From contig CAZLVY010000006.1 in the NCBI GenBank assembly GCA_964563125.1, positions 1-63,214 on the forward strand: DNA of 63,214 nucleotides. Direction: 5' to 3'. Shown here one piece after another: positions 1-8,565 of this stretch. Below the pieces are notes generated by a model, which saw only the letters and a program-made list of their open reading frames with translations, searched no databases and was not told the origin of the DNA. The position numbers and the translations under genes are program-made. This DNA comes from UBA1368 sp964563125. GTDB taxonomy: Bacteria > Bacillota > Syntrophomonadia > Syntrophomonadales > Syntrophomonadaceae. The number at the start of each line of letters is the position of its first letter. Positions within the stretch are counted from its first letter, which is position 1.

Positions 1-137
1 CCCTTGCCGGTTATTTTCAGCTTTTTGCCGACTTCCGGCTGTTTTTCCAGAAGAGTAACAGCGGCGCCTCCCTGTGCTGCTGTTATAGCTGCCATCATGC
101 CGGCCGGTCCGGCACCAATAATAATAACTTTTTTCAC
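1..137 (-). CDS. NAD(P)/FAD-dependent oxidoreductase, HI0933/BaiN-like (N-terminal part)
   Basis: Only the first 45 codons lie in the window; the gene runs off the left edge. The reverse strand opens with GTG at 137-135 behind a TAGGAGGAAG ribosome binding site. It reads a Rossmann dinucleotide-binding start, KKVIIIGAGPAGMMAA (GxGxxG), then an LLEK acidic strand end and KKLKITGKG. That combination is typical of the HI0933/YhiN/BaiN flavoprotein family, whose members bind FAD. Substrate cannot be inferred. It is divergent from the membrane-anchored hypothetical at 273. Confidence 0.75.
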   Translation of the reverse strand, partial: MKKVIIIGAGPAGMMAAITAAQGGAAVTLLEKQPEVGKKLKITGK

Positions 138-272
138 TAATTCTTCCTCCTAAGGTTTTTAACCAGAATACTTATTCATTGTGAACCACTGCGTTTTTTG
201 TTACAATTTTATATTGTAATTGTTAAATTTTTTCATCCCCATTATTTTATAAGAAAAGGAGGGAATTTGATA

Positions 273-830
273 TTGGATACTCCTAAAAAAGACGGCGTTC
301 CTAAAATTTTACCCGTTCTTATTGTGGTTATTTTTGCTGTAATGTATTACTTTGCGGCTTTTTATCCTACCACCGGTCCGGAAAAGACAGTAGAAAAATT
401 TTATGCTTCATATATAGATAAAGATTTTCAAGGAATAGCTGAAAGTGTAAGCGTATTCTGGGCAGTTCAGTTTTTACCCCAACATAGCTCAGAAAAACCT
501 TCAGAATTGATTGCCAAACGGGAGACTATTGAAAAAGAAACCGCAGCTTATCTGGCTGAGGGAACAGCAGATAGTCTAACCGATTTAACAGTCGAAGTCT
601 TGCCTGAATACACTAAAGAGTGGGAAAATACTGCCATGGTAGTATATGCAGGTTTTAAGGGTGAAGAGAAATTAGGCAGAGAAGTTGCTCTAATGCTCAA
701 AGAAAATAATAATTATTACCTTTATATGTGGATACCTTTAGAAAACGATGCAGTCCTGGAAGAAGCGCAGGCAAGTTTCGAAAAGTTTGACGCTGATTAT
801 ACTAAAGTCCTGGCCAATGATGAATGGTAG
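273..830 (+). CDS. Membrane-anchored hypothetical protein, NTF2-like outer domain possible
   Basis: About 185 residues. I prefer the TTG at 273, nine bases after a GGAGGG site at 258-263; an in-frame TTG at 267 and ATG at 198 are alternatives with poorer spacing. The protein has a short charged N-terminus (DTPKKDGVPK), one transmembrane helix (residues about 11-28, PVLIVVIFAVMYYFAAF) and a mixed alpha/beta outer part of about 150 residues starting TTGPEKTVEKFYASY. That opening and length resemble secreted NTF2-like (DUF4878-type) domains, which is a pattern-level guess only. No cysteines or catalytic motifs stand out. It is a single gene followed by tandem repeats. Confidence 0.6.
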   Translation: MDTPKKDGVPKILPVLIVVIFAVMYYFAAFYPTTGPEKTVEKFYASYIDKDFQGIAESVSVFWAVQFLPQHSSEKPSELIAKRETIEKETAAYLAEGTADSLTDLTVEVLPEYTKEWENTAMVVYAGFKGEEKLGREVALMLKENNNYYLYMWIPLENDAVLEEAQASFEKFDADYTKVLANDEW

Positions 831-871
831 TCTAAAATCAAATAAATGTCATTTTTATCCCAAATACTGTC

Positions 872-992
872 AGACCCGATGACAGGAGTGAAGATCAAGG
901 CATGAGAAAAGCCCGGATTGAGGCGCACTTTTGTACGTCGATTGACGGGCTTTTTGATATAACGATGATATTCGCTTCTCTCAATTACCTGG
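872..992. repeat. Structured intergenic repeat, copy R1
   Basis: First of two tandem units with a period of about 121 bases. Its centre (908-953) folds as AAAGCCCG / CGGGCTTT enclosing a conserved core, GATTGAGGCG ... CGTCGATTGA (916-925 and 936-945). The outer stem plus T-run also looks like an intrinsic terminator on the plus strand for the upstream gene. The 5' arm, AAGATCAAGGCATGAG, resembles that of the longer copies at 20.7 and 43.6-43.8 kb. Confidence 0.75.
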
Positions 993-1108
993 CAGACCGA
1001 TGACAGGAGTGAAGATCGAGGCATGAGAAAATCCCGGAATGAGGCGTACCTGAGCACGTCGATTGACGGGCTTTTTGATATAACGATGATATTCGCTTCT
1101 CTCTTCGG
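993..1108. repeat. Structured intergenic repeat, copy R2 (tandem to R1)
   Basis: Second unit, starting CAGACCGATGACAGGAG like R1. Its core helix (1029-1074) is AAATCCCG / CGGGCTTT, so a G-U pair replaces a G-C pair of R1. The apical part is GAGGCGTACCTGAGCACGTC. It ends 8 bases before the stop of the sugar nucleotidyltransferase gene. Confidence 0.75.
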
Positions 1109-1116
1109 TCTGTGGT

Positions 1117-2187
1117 TTAGCCTTGTTCTAATTGCATCAGTCCAGATGTACTGACAAAAACTTTTTGACTGGCTTTTATCTCAGTATAATCATCAAGCTG
1201 GCAACGACTGGCAACTACTGCACAACTGTCAACTCTGACCTGACTGCCGATATTACATTGACTGCCTATTACACATTCCTTAAGAAACGATTTTTCTCCT
1301 ACTACGGTGTTATCCCAAACAATACAATCAACAAGTCTGGCTCCGGCGTTTATTCTACACCCTGAGCCTATGACAACGCTGCCGGAAAAAGTAACTCCTT
1401 CGCTAATTACAGTATTTTCGCCGCTGAGAATCTTAGTATCACATTGTCCATTTATGAATATGCGATCAGTCTTAGTCCTGACTCGGCCTGCTAATATATC
1501 CTGATGCGCCTGACGATAAGTGTCAAGGTTACCAATATCACACCAATAATCTTCAATCGGTGTGCCGTAAAAAGGTGCTCCAATTTTAACCAGATGGGGA
1601 AAGACCTGCTTGCCAAAATCGTAAAACTGTCGGGCTGGTATGTATTTAAAAATCTCGGGTTCGAATATATATATTCCGGTATTAGCCATATTGCTAAGGG
1701 CTTCTTCCTGTTTAGGTTTTTCCTGAAACTTGCTTATTTTTCCTCCGTCATTATGGACTACTACGCCGAATTGTTCAACATTATCAACCTTTTTCATAGC
1801 AATAGTAGCTAAAGCCCCATTGCTGCGATGTTCCCTCAGCAAAGCGGTCAAATCGATATCAGTTAAAGCATCGCCGCTTACTATTACAAAAGGTTCATCT
1901 AAAAACCATTCGCAATTTTTTACGCCGCCTGCCGTTCCTTTTAATTCTTCTTCCAGGGAATATTGCATAGACAGCCCAAAGGCCCTGCCATTACCAAAAT
2001 AATCACTAATAGTTTGCGAATGATAATGCAGATTAGCTATTACTTCATTAAACTGATGTTCCTTTAGTAAGTTAACAATACTTTCCATCAATGGCCGATT
2101 GGCCATCGGTATCATTGGTTTGGGAACCTCCACAGTAAGCGGCATCAACCTTGATCCAACTCCTGCGGCCATTATCATTGCTTTCAT
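1117..2187 (-). CDS. Sugar-1-phosphate nucleotidyltransferase (mannose-1-phosphate guanylyltransferase-like)
   Basis: 356 residues. The start is the ATG at 2187, preceded by GGGGGG; this places KAMIMAAGVGSRLMPLT, the nucleotide-binding signature GxGxRLxPLT, at the N-terminus. KPMIPMANRPLME follows, and VSGDALTDID is the metal/nucleotide Asp region. Residues about 240-356 look like a left-handed beta-helix built from hexapeptide repeats (isoleucine/valine-rich, TVVGEKSFLKECVIG). The family transfers NMP to a sugar-1-phosphate to make NDP-sugars for cell-envelope glycans; whether the sugar is mannose or glucose cannot be told. It appears monocistronic. Confidence 0.85.
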   Translation of the reverse strand: MKAMIMAAGVGSRLMPLTVEVPKPMIPMANRPLMESIVNLLKEHQFNEVIANLHYHSQTISDYFGNGRAFGLSMQYSLEEELKGTAGGVKNCEWFLDEPFVIVSGDALTDIDLTALLREHRSNGALATIAMKKVDNVEQFGVVVHNDGGKISKFQEKPKQEEALSNMANTGIYIFEPEIFKYIPARQFYDFGKQVFPHLVKIGAPFYGTPIEDYWCDIGNLDTYRQAHQDILAGRVRTKTDRIFINGQCDTKILSGENTVISEGVTFSGSVVIGSGCRINAGARLVDCIVWDNTVVGEKSFLKECVIGSQCNIGSQVRVDSCAVVASRCQLDDYTEIKASQKVFVSTSGLMQLEQG

Positions 2188-2355
2188 GCTTATACTTGAC
2201 CCCCCACTAATACACCTTTTTGTTAAATATGTTCCTTTAAATAATAGCACTAAATGTCTTGGGGGTCATCAATTTTTCCAATAACTAAAATTATTGGGTT
2301 TGGTTTTATTAATGCGAGTTTAGAAAAAATGATTTTAACAACTTAGGGTGTACTC

Positions 2356-2398
2356 TAAAAGAAAAACACCTCCTGCTCTAGTGTAAGAACAGGGGGTG
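2356..2398 (-). terminator. Intrinsic terminator closing the ilv-leu-cimA operon
   Basis: On the minus strand, a CACCCCCTG...CAGGAGGTG hairpin (2367-2398) is followed by TTTTTCTTTT, just downstream of the cimA stop codon. Confidence 0.75.
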
Positions 2399-2424
2399 AA
2401 ATAAACGTTGCTATAAGGTTTTAT

Positions 2425-3978
2425 TTATTTAGTTATTTTTCTTTTCATCAGCATGTAGTTGATACTGTCAACAATAGCCTGGTAAGAAGCTTCGATTATA
2501 TTTTCCGATACCCCCACCGTACTCCACTGCTCGGTATCATTAACTGAATCAATCAAGACCCGTACTTTGGCCCCGGTACCTTCATTGCCGTTTAAGACGC
2601 GGACTTTGTAATCACTTAGATGCATTTCACTGATTTCCGGATACACTTCGGTCAAAGCTTTACGTATGGAATTATCCAAAGCATTAACCGGTCCGTCACC
2701 TTCGGCAGCAGTGTGAAAGGTTTTATCGCCGACAGTCAGTTTGATAACTGCTTCGGCAGTAATCGCTTCACCCTCGCTTTTTTCCATAATCATTTTAAGG
2801 TTTTTCAGCTCGAAAAAGTCATCATATTGACCAAAAGCTTTACGCAGTAAAAGTTCTAAGGAGGCATCTGCCCCTTCAAATTGAAAACCCTGGTTTTCCA
2901 GTTCTTTTATCTGTCTGATCACTTTACGGGTTTCATCATCATAGTTGTTAATATCCAAATTCAGCTCTTTTGCTTTATAAAGCAGGTTGGATAAACCGGA
3001 AAGCTCCGAGACTAATACCCGGCGTTTGTTTCCCACTGATTCCGGGTCAATATGTTCATAAGTTAAAGGATCCTTTAAAAGAGCACTTACATGAATGCCA
3101 CCTTTATGAGCAAAAGCACCATGCCCGACAAAAGGTTGGTTATTATGATGGGGCATATTGGCTATCTCACTTATATAATGAGCAACTTCACTAAGGTTTT
3201 TCAGGTTTCCCTCGGGCAGAGCCCGCTTATTCATTTTGAGTTCCAGATTAGGTATTATAGTGCAAAGGTCAGCATTACCGGTTCTTTCACCATAGCCGTT
3301 AATTGTACCCTGTACCTGCTGACAACCTGCAGCAACTGCCATTAATGAGTTGCCCACTGCACATCCGGAATCATTGTGAGCATGTATCCCCAGCGGATTT
3401 TTAATCGTCCCGGCAATTATGCTTATAATACTTGAGATTTCCCAGGGCAATGTGCCGCCATTAGTATCGCAAAGCACGATCCAATCAGCCTCTGATGCTG
3501 CTTCCAAGACCTTTAGGGCATAATCACTGTTGTGCTTATAGCCGTCAAAAAAGTGTTCAGCATCAAATATTACTTCCAGGCCTTTTTCCTTCAGATAAAC
3601 GACTGTATCTTTTACCATACTCAGGTTTTCTTCCAAAGTAGTCTCCAGGGCCCGCAGCACATGAAAGTCCCAGGCCTTGCCAACTATAGTAACTGTTCCC
3701 ACCCCTGATTCCAAAAGCGCCTGCACATTGCTGTCCTGCTCGACAGCTACGCCTGCTTTGCGGGTTGAACCAAAAGCTGTAATCCGAGAGTTTTGTAATG
3801 ATATTTGTTTTATCAGACGAAAAAATTCTAAATCCTTGGGATTACTTCCCGGCCATCCGCCTTCAATATACGTAATACCCAGATAATCCAGTTTCCTGGC
3901 AATCCTTAACTTGTCATCAATAGAAAAGCTGATGCCTTCGGTCTGGGAACCATCTCTTAAAGTAGTATCATAAATCAT
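2425..3978 (-). CDS. cimA: (R)-citramalate synthase
   Basis: Condenses acetyl-CoA with pyruvate to (R)-citramalate, the first step of the threonine-independent route to 2-oxobutyrate and isoleucine. The HMGL-like TIM barrel begins IYDTTLRDGSQ (divalent-metal Asp and Arg), with GIHAHNDSGCAVGN as the His-x-His metal site. The TEGISFS segment after DGSQ and the GHGAFAHKGGIHVSA segment are typical of the CimA branch, not LeuA. Residues about 380-517 form the LeuA-type allosteric domain. The ATG at 3978 is conventional but lies 31 bases after the only good ribosome binding site; an in-frame ATT at 4002 sits 7 bases after AGGAGG and would add eight residues. Last gene of the operon. Confidence 0.9.
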   Translation of the reverse strand: MIYDTTLRDGSQTEGISFSIDDKLRIARKLDYLGITYIEGGWPGSNPKDLEFFRLIKQISLQNSRITAFGSTRKAGVAVEQDSNVQALLESGVGTVTIVGKAWDFHVLRALETTLEENLSMVKDTVVYLKEKGLEVIFDAEHFFDGYKHNSDYALKVLEAASEADWIVLCDTNGGTLPWEISSIISIIAGTIKNPLGIHAHNDSGCAVGNSLMAVAAGCQQVQGTINGYGERTGNADLCTIIPNLELKMNKRALPEGNLKNLSEVAHYISEIANMPHHNNQPFVGHGAFAHKGGIHVSALLKDPLTYEHIDPESVGNKRRVLVSELSGLSNLLYKAKELNLDINNYDDETRKVIRQIKELENQGFQFEGADASLELLLRKAFGQYDDFFELKNLKMIMEKSEGEAITAEAVIKLTVGDKTFHTAAEGDGPVNALDNSIRKALTEVYPEISEMHLSDYKVRVLNGNEGTGAKVRVLIDSVNDTEQWSTVGVSENIIEASYQAIVDSINYMLMKRKITK

Positions 3979-4014
3979 GGTTTTCAGTTTATAATCCCCA
4001 ATGCTTTCTCCTCC

Positions 4015-4068
4015 TTAATTTGCCGGAAGTTTTTCTACAGTAAAGTCTTTTTCATTATTATCAATCAT
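4015..4068 (-). CDS. Possible 17-residue peptide between leuB and cimA
   Basis: ATG at 4068-4066 reads MIDNNEKDFTVEKLPAN and stops with TAA, which runs straight into the AGGAGG that serves cimA. The ribosome binding site in front (TTTAGG) is weak. It could couple translation of leuB and cimA or be chance. Confidence 0.2.
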   Translation of the reverse strand: MIDNNEKDFTVEKLPAN

Positions 4069-4078
4069 TAACCTAAAG

Positions 4079-5152
4079 TTATTCTTTTATTAACCTGGCA
4101 ATTATATCGCCGGCTTCAGAAGTAGTTACCATTTTCTTGCCCGCTTCCATCAGGTCAGGTGTGCGGTAGCCTTCTTCTAAAAATGTAGTGACTGCTTTTT
4201 CAATTACTTTAGCTTCTGCTTCCAGATGGAAGGAATATCTTAACATCAAAGCTGCGGACAATATAGTAGCTAAAGGATTAGCTTTTCCCTGTCCTGCTAT
4301 ATCAGGCGCACTGCCATGGGCAGGTTCATATAAACCTACTTCACCGCCAATGGAAGCACTGGCCAGCATACCAATTGAACCGGTCAGCATGGAAGCTTCA
4401 TCAGTTAAAATATCACCAAATAAATTCTCGGTTACTATAACATCAAACTGGCGCGGATTACGGATAAGCTGCATGGAGCAATTGTCAACATACATATGGG
4501 TAGTTTCAACATCAGGATACTCAGCAGCTATTTTTATTACTGTTTCCCGCCATAGCCTTGAAGATTCCAGTACATTTGCTTTATCAACTGAGCATAATTG
4601 TTTTTTACGTCCGCGGGCTGCTTCATAGGCAAAACGGACTATTCTTTCTATTTCATAGGTGGAATAACTCATAATATCAGCAGCTTTTTCGCCGCCGTCA
4701 GCAGTCTTTTCCCGTATTTTATCTCCGAAGTAAGCTCCGCCGGTTAATTCTCTGAGAACCAGTATGTCTACCCCGCTAATTACTTCTTCTTTAAGTGAGG
4801 ATGCATTTATTAAACTGGAAAATAAGACACAGGGGCGTAAATTGGCAAACAAGGCCAGCTCTTTTCTTAAGGGCAGGAGCGCACCTACTTCGGGCCGCAG
4901 ATGAACCGGCAGATTATCCCATTTAGGTCCGCCAATGGCTCCTAATAAAACAGCATCTGATTTATGACAAAGTTCTATTGTTGATGAAGGCAGGGGATGA
5001 CCAACAGCTTCATAAGCCGCTCCCCCAATTAAAGCTTCGGTAAATTCAAACTCATGATTATATCTCTCTCCCACTGCCTGCAGAGCTTTTATAGCTTCGG
5101 GTACGATTTCGGTTCCGATACCGTCACCGGGCAACACGGCTATCTTGTACAT
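4079..5152 (-). CDS. leuB: 3-isopropylmalate dehydrogenase
   Basis: 357 residues, full family length. Oxidatively decarboxylates 3-isopropylmalate to 2-oxoisocaproate with NAD+ in leucine synthesis; the same enzyme commonly handles the citramalate-derived methylmalate, so it may serve both leuA and cimA products here. Visible features: N-terminal IAVLPGDGIGTEIVPEA; the substrate loop LLPLRKELALFANLRP with its arginines; the metal-binding segment NLFGDILTDEASMLTGSIGM; and the NAD-adenosine segment EPAHGSAPDIAGQGKANP. It follows leuD by 25 bases. Confidence 0.95.
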   Translation of the reverse strand: MYKIAVLPGDGIGTEIVPEAIKALQAVGERYNHEFEFTEALIGGAAYEAVGHPLPSSTIELCHKSDAVLLGAIGGPKWDNLPVHLRPEVGALLPLRKELALFANLRPCVLFSSLINASSLKEEVISGVDILVLRELTGGAYFGDKIREKTADGGEKAADIMSYSTYEIERIVRFAYEAARGRKKQLCSVDKANVLESSRLWRETVIKIAAEYPDVETTHMYVDNCSMQLIRNPRQFDVIVTENLFGDILTDEASMLTGSIGMLASASIGGEVGLYEPAHGSAPDIAGQGKANPLATILSAALMLRYSFHLEAEAKVIEKAVTTFLEEGYRTPDLMEAGKKMVTTSEAGDIIARLIKE

Positions 5153-5177
5153 TAATTACACCCTTTCTTTTTACGAA

Positions 5178-5669
5178 TTATGCTTTCTTTCCTTTAACAT
5201 AATTTATCAGTCCGCCTTTTTCTATAATGACCTGCATGAATTCTGGAAAAGGAACAGCCTTGTACTGCTGACCGGTTCGCTTATTAGTTATCATACCTGT
5301 CTTAAGCTCTACTTCCAGTTCATCACCTTCTACAACTGCATCAACTAATGCATCACATTCTAAAATGGGCAGGCCGATATTAATAGAATTACGATAAAAA
5401 ATACGGGCAAAGGACCTGGCTATAACGCAGGAAACTCCGGCGCCTTTTATAGCAATTGGAGCATGTTCACGGGAACTGCCGCAGCCAAAGTTTTTATCGG
5501 CTACTATTATGTCTCCGGCCTTAACTTTTTCCGGGAAGAGGGGATCAGCATCTTCCATACAATGTTTGGCTAATTCATCCGGGTCTGAGGTATTTAAATA
5601 TCGGGCCGGTATAATAGCGTCAGTATCAATATCAGCCCCGAATTTATGCACTTTACCGGTTAGTTTCAT
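5178..5669 (-). CDS. leuD: 3-isopropylmalate dehydratase small subunit
   Basis: 163 residues, the short LeuD form usual in Firmicutes and archaea. It forms the swivelling domain that partners LeuC in isomerising 2- to 3-isopropylmalate (and probably citramalate to methylmalate). Motifs: KFGADIDTDAIIPARYLN at the N-terminus and NFGCGSSREHAPIAIKGAG, the substrate-binding GSSREHA loop. It begins 29 bases after the leuC stop. Confidence 0.95.
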   Translation of the reverse strand: MKLTGKVHKFGADIDTDAIIPARYLNTSDPDELAKHCMEDADPLFPEKVKAGDIIVADKNFGCGSSREHAPIAIKGAGVSCVIARSFARIFYRNSINIGLPILECDALVDAVVEGDELEVELKTGMITNKRTGQQYKAVPFPEFMQVIIEKGGLINYVKGKKA

Positions 5670-5698
5670 ATAAGACCTTCCTTCCTTGTCAAGAAAAA

Positions 5699-6958
5699 TT
5701 ATACTTCCCAGGGGGGCGTAATTTTGCCTTTTATAGCACTGGCAGCAGCAACTGCCGGACTGGACAGGTAGACTTCACTTTCGGGATGTCCCATCCGCCC
5801 TACGAAGTTTCTATTAGTAGTCGCCAGAGCCTTTTCACCTTTAGCCAGAATACCCATATGCCCTCCCAGGCAAGGTCCGCAGGTAGGAGTACTTACTATG
5901 GCTCCAGCTTCTACAAACGCCTCAATATATCCAAGACGTAAAGCTTCCAGGTAAATCTGCTGAGTGCCGGGGAAAACTATAACTCTTAGTTCAGGATGCA
6001 CCTTCTTGCCTTTTAAGATGGAAGCCGCAATTTTAAGGTCTTCGATCCGGCCATTAGTACAGGAACCTATAACTACCTGATCGATGGTAACATCAGTTGC
6101 CTCACTTACAAAGCGGGTGTTTTCAGGTAGATGCGGATAAGCTACTACCGGTTCCAGTTTGGAAACATCATATTCCCGTACCTCCAGGTATTTAGCATCG
6201 GCATCGGATTTATAAAGATTAAACGGGCGTTTCACCCGATTTCGCACATAGTTTAAGGTTATTTCGTCCGGTGCAATGATACCGTTTTTACCTCCGGCTT
6301 CAATGGCCATATTAGCCATTGTTAAACGGTTATCTATTGACAGGTTTTCAATAACTTCACCGGTAAATTCCATAGACATATAACGGGCTCCATCTACACC
6401 TGTATCGCCTATAGTATGCAGGATGAGATCTTTTCCTCCAACCCATTCCGGAAGTTTACCGTAATAGACAAACTTAATAGCTTCCGGTACTTTAAACCAG
6501 GCTTCACCAGTAGCCATGGCTGCAGCCATATCGGTCGAACCTACTCCGGTCGCAAAAGCACCCAGAGCACCGTAAGTGCAGGTATGGGAATCAGCCCCGA
6601 TGATAAGGTCACCAGGTGCAACCAGTCCCTTTTCCGGTAACAGGCAGTGTTCTATACCCATTTGACCGATTTCAAAATAATTTTTTATGCCTTGCTTTTT
6701 AGCAAATTCACGTAAAATTTTAGCCTGCTCAGCAGATTTAATATCTTTATTAGGGGTAAAATGATCAGGCACCAGAACTATTTTGTCCCGGTCATTAACT
6801 TCGGCATAACCTAAACGGTTAAATTCTGATATTGCAACCGGTGAAGTTACATCATTACCCAGAATTACATCAAGCCGGCAGTTGATTAACTCGCCTGCCT
6901 CCACATAATCCCGGCCTGCATGAGCTGCAAGTATCTTCTGGCTGATGGTCATTCCCAT
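5699..6958 (-). CDS. leuC: 3-isopropylmalate dehydratase large subunit
   Basis: 419 residues; aconitase-superfamily catalytic subunit carrying a [4Fe-4S] cluster. Cluster cysteines are visible in VIGSCTNGR and in STPTCGPCLGGHMG. GADSHTCTYGALGAFATGVGS is the signature region. The first ATG (6958) is 10 bases after AGGAGG; a second ATG two codons later is possible. Lies 20 bases after leuA in the same transcript. Confidence 0.95.
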   Translation of the reverse strand: MGMTISQKILAAHAGRDYVEAGELINCRLDVILGNDVTSPVAISEFNRLGYAEVNDRDKIVLVPDHFTPNKDIKSAEQAKILREFAKKQGIKNYFEIGQMGIEHCLLPEKGLVAPGDLIIGADSHTCTYGALGAFATGVGSTDMAAAMATGEAWFKVPEAIKFVYYGKLPEWVGGKDLILHTIGDTGVDGARYMSMEFTGEVIENLSIDNRLTMANMAIEAGGKNGIIAPDEITLNYVRNRVKRPFNLYKSDADAKYLEVREYDVSKLEPVVAYPHLPENTRFVSEATDVTIDQVVIGSCTNGRIEDLKIAASILKGKKVHPELRVIVFPGTQQIYLEALRLGYIEAFVEAGAIVSTPTCGPCLGGHMGILAKGEKALATTNRNFVGRMGHPESEVYLSSPAVAAASAIKGKITPPWEV

Positions 6959-6978
6959 AAGTAATGCTCCTCCTTATA

Positions 6979-8517
6979 TTAATCTTGTTCTTCTTTATGG
7001 CGTTGCTCAGCATAAAAATGTTTATTTATAGCATTGATGTATGATTTGACACTGGCCTCAATTATATCAGTACTTAGGCCACGGCCATTATACATCACGC
7101 CGTCTATCGCAATGCGGGAAATTACTTCTCCCAGAGCATCTTTGCCGCCGCTGACCGCATTTAATTTATATGAATGCATTTTACCGTAAATATCTGTTAT
7201 TTTATCAACCGCTTTACAAGCAGCATCAACTGGTCCATCACCGGTTGCTGCTGCTTCAAATACAATGCCTTCAATGCTTAGTTTGACAGTTGCCATAGGT
7301 ACTACAGTAGTTCCGCTGGAAATATGCAAATATACCAGGGAAAACCTTTCCGGTACTTTCCAAACATAATCTTTTATTAATGCTTCCAGGTCATCATCGG
7401 TCAATTCTTTTTTCTTATCAGCAATTTCTTTAAAATCAATAAAAGCCCGGTCAAATTCTGTATCGCTTAATACAAAACCCAATTCGCCAAGTCTTTCTTT
7501 AAACGCATGGCGTCCTGAATGTTTACCTAATACCAGATTGCTGAGTTTTAAACCTACCAACTCCGGACTCATAATTTCATAGGTGGACTTTTCCTTTAAG
7601 ACTCCGTCCTGATGTATGCCTGATTCATGGGCAAAAGCATTTTTGCCGACAATAGCTTTATTAGGCTGGATAGCCATACCGGTTAAATTGCTCACCAGTC
7701 TGCTGGTGCGGTAAATCTCGCGGTAGTTGACCTTAACTTCTTTGTTATAAAAGGCTTTGCGGGTATATAAAGCCATAATAATTTCTTCCAAAGAAGCATT
7801 ACCGGCCCGTTCCCCGATGCCATTGACTGCAGTCTCTACCTGTCTGGCACCATTTGCAATGCCGGCCAGGGAATTGGCTACCGCCATTCCCAGGTCGTCA
7901 TGACAATGCACACTTAATATGGCCTTATCTATATTTGGTACTTTTTCTATAACTGTCCTGATGAATTGTCCGAATTCTTCCGGCACTGCATAACCAACCG
8001 TATCCGGTAAGTTTACTACTGTAGCACCAGCCTCGATAACTGCCGTCACCACCTGAACCAAAAAGTCCAGGTCGGAACGGGAGGCATCTTCGGCAGAGAA
8101 CTCCACATCAGAACAAAAGGTTTTAGCATATCTGACCGCTTCCACTGACTGAGCCAGAACTTCTTCCCGTGACATTTTCAGCTTATACTTAAGATGAATA
8201 TCTGAAGTAGCCAAAAAAGTGTGTATGCGGGGATGTTCTGCAGCTTTCAGTGCTTCCCAGGTGCGCTCAATTTCACCCTTTACCGCTCGGCAAAGGCCAG
8301 CTATGACTGGTCCTTTTACTGTCTCCGCAATTCGTTTAACTGCCGCAAAGTCACCGGGTGAAGCGATGGGAAAACCCGCTTCTATTATGTCTACCCCCAG
8401 GCTCGCCAGCTGTTGGGCTATTTCAACTTTTTCATCAACATTAAGACTTACTCCTGGCGATTGCTCTCCATCCCTCAGGGTAGTATCAAATAAATATATG
8501 CGGTTGTTATTTTCCAT
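6979..8517 (-). CDS. leuA: 2-isopropylmalate synthase
   Basis: 512 residues. Condenses acetyl-CoA with 2-oxoisovalerate, the committed step to leucine. The barrel begins YLFDTTLRDGEQSPGVSLN; HCHDDLGMAVANSLAG carries the metal-binding His-x-His, and NGIGERAGNASLEE is the second signature. The C-terminal regulatory domain (about residues 390-505) is the leucine feedback site in the family. Distinct from the cimA paralogue 3 kb downstream, so both acetyl-CoA condensations are encoded in one transcript. Confidence 0.95.
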   Translation of the reverse strand: MENNNRIYLFDTTLRDGEQSPGVSLNVDEKVEIAQQLASLGVDIIEAGFPIASPGDFAAVKRIAETVKGPVIAGLCRAVKGEIERTWEALKAAEHPRIHTFLATSDIHLKYKLKMSREEVLAQSVEAVRYAKTFCSDVEFSAEDASRSDLDFLVQVVTAVIEAGATVVNLPDTVGYAVPEEFGQFIRTVIEKVPNIDKAILSVHCHDDLGMAVANSLAGIANGARQVETAVNGIGERAGNASLEEIIMALYTRKAFYNKEVKVNYREIYRTSRLVSNLTGMAIQPNKAIVGKNAFAHESGIHQDGVLKEKSTYEIMSPELVGLKLSNLVLGKHSGRHAFKERLGELGFVLSDTEFDRAFIDFKEIADKKKELTDDDLEALIKDYVWKVPERFSLVYLHISSGTTVVPMATVKLSIEGIVFEAAATGDGPVDAACKAVDKITDIYGKMHSYKLNAVSGGKDALGEVISRIAIDGVMYNGRGLSTDIIEASVKSYINAINKHFYAEQRHKEEQD

Positions 8518-8565
8518 TTCAATCCTCCGGTTCTTTCCGATACTATGAATTATATCAATCTCAAA

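Noticed and set aside
797..1057. Minus-strand open frame of 86 codons
   Set aside because: It lies across the tandem repeats R1/R2, overlaps the end of the upstream gene and has no ribosome binding site; the repeat structure explains it.
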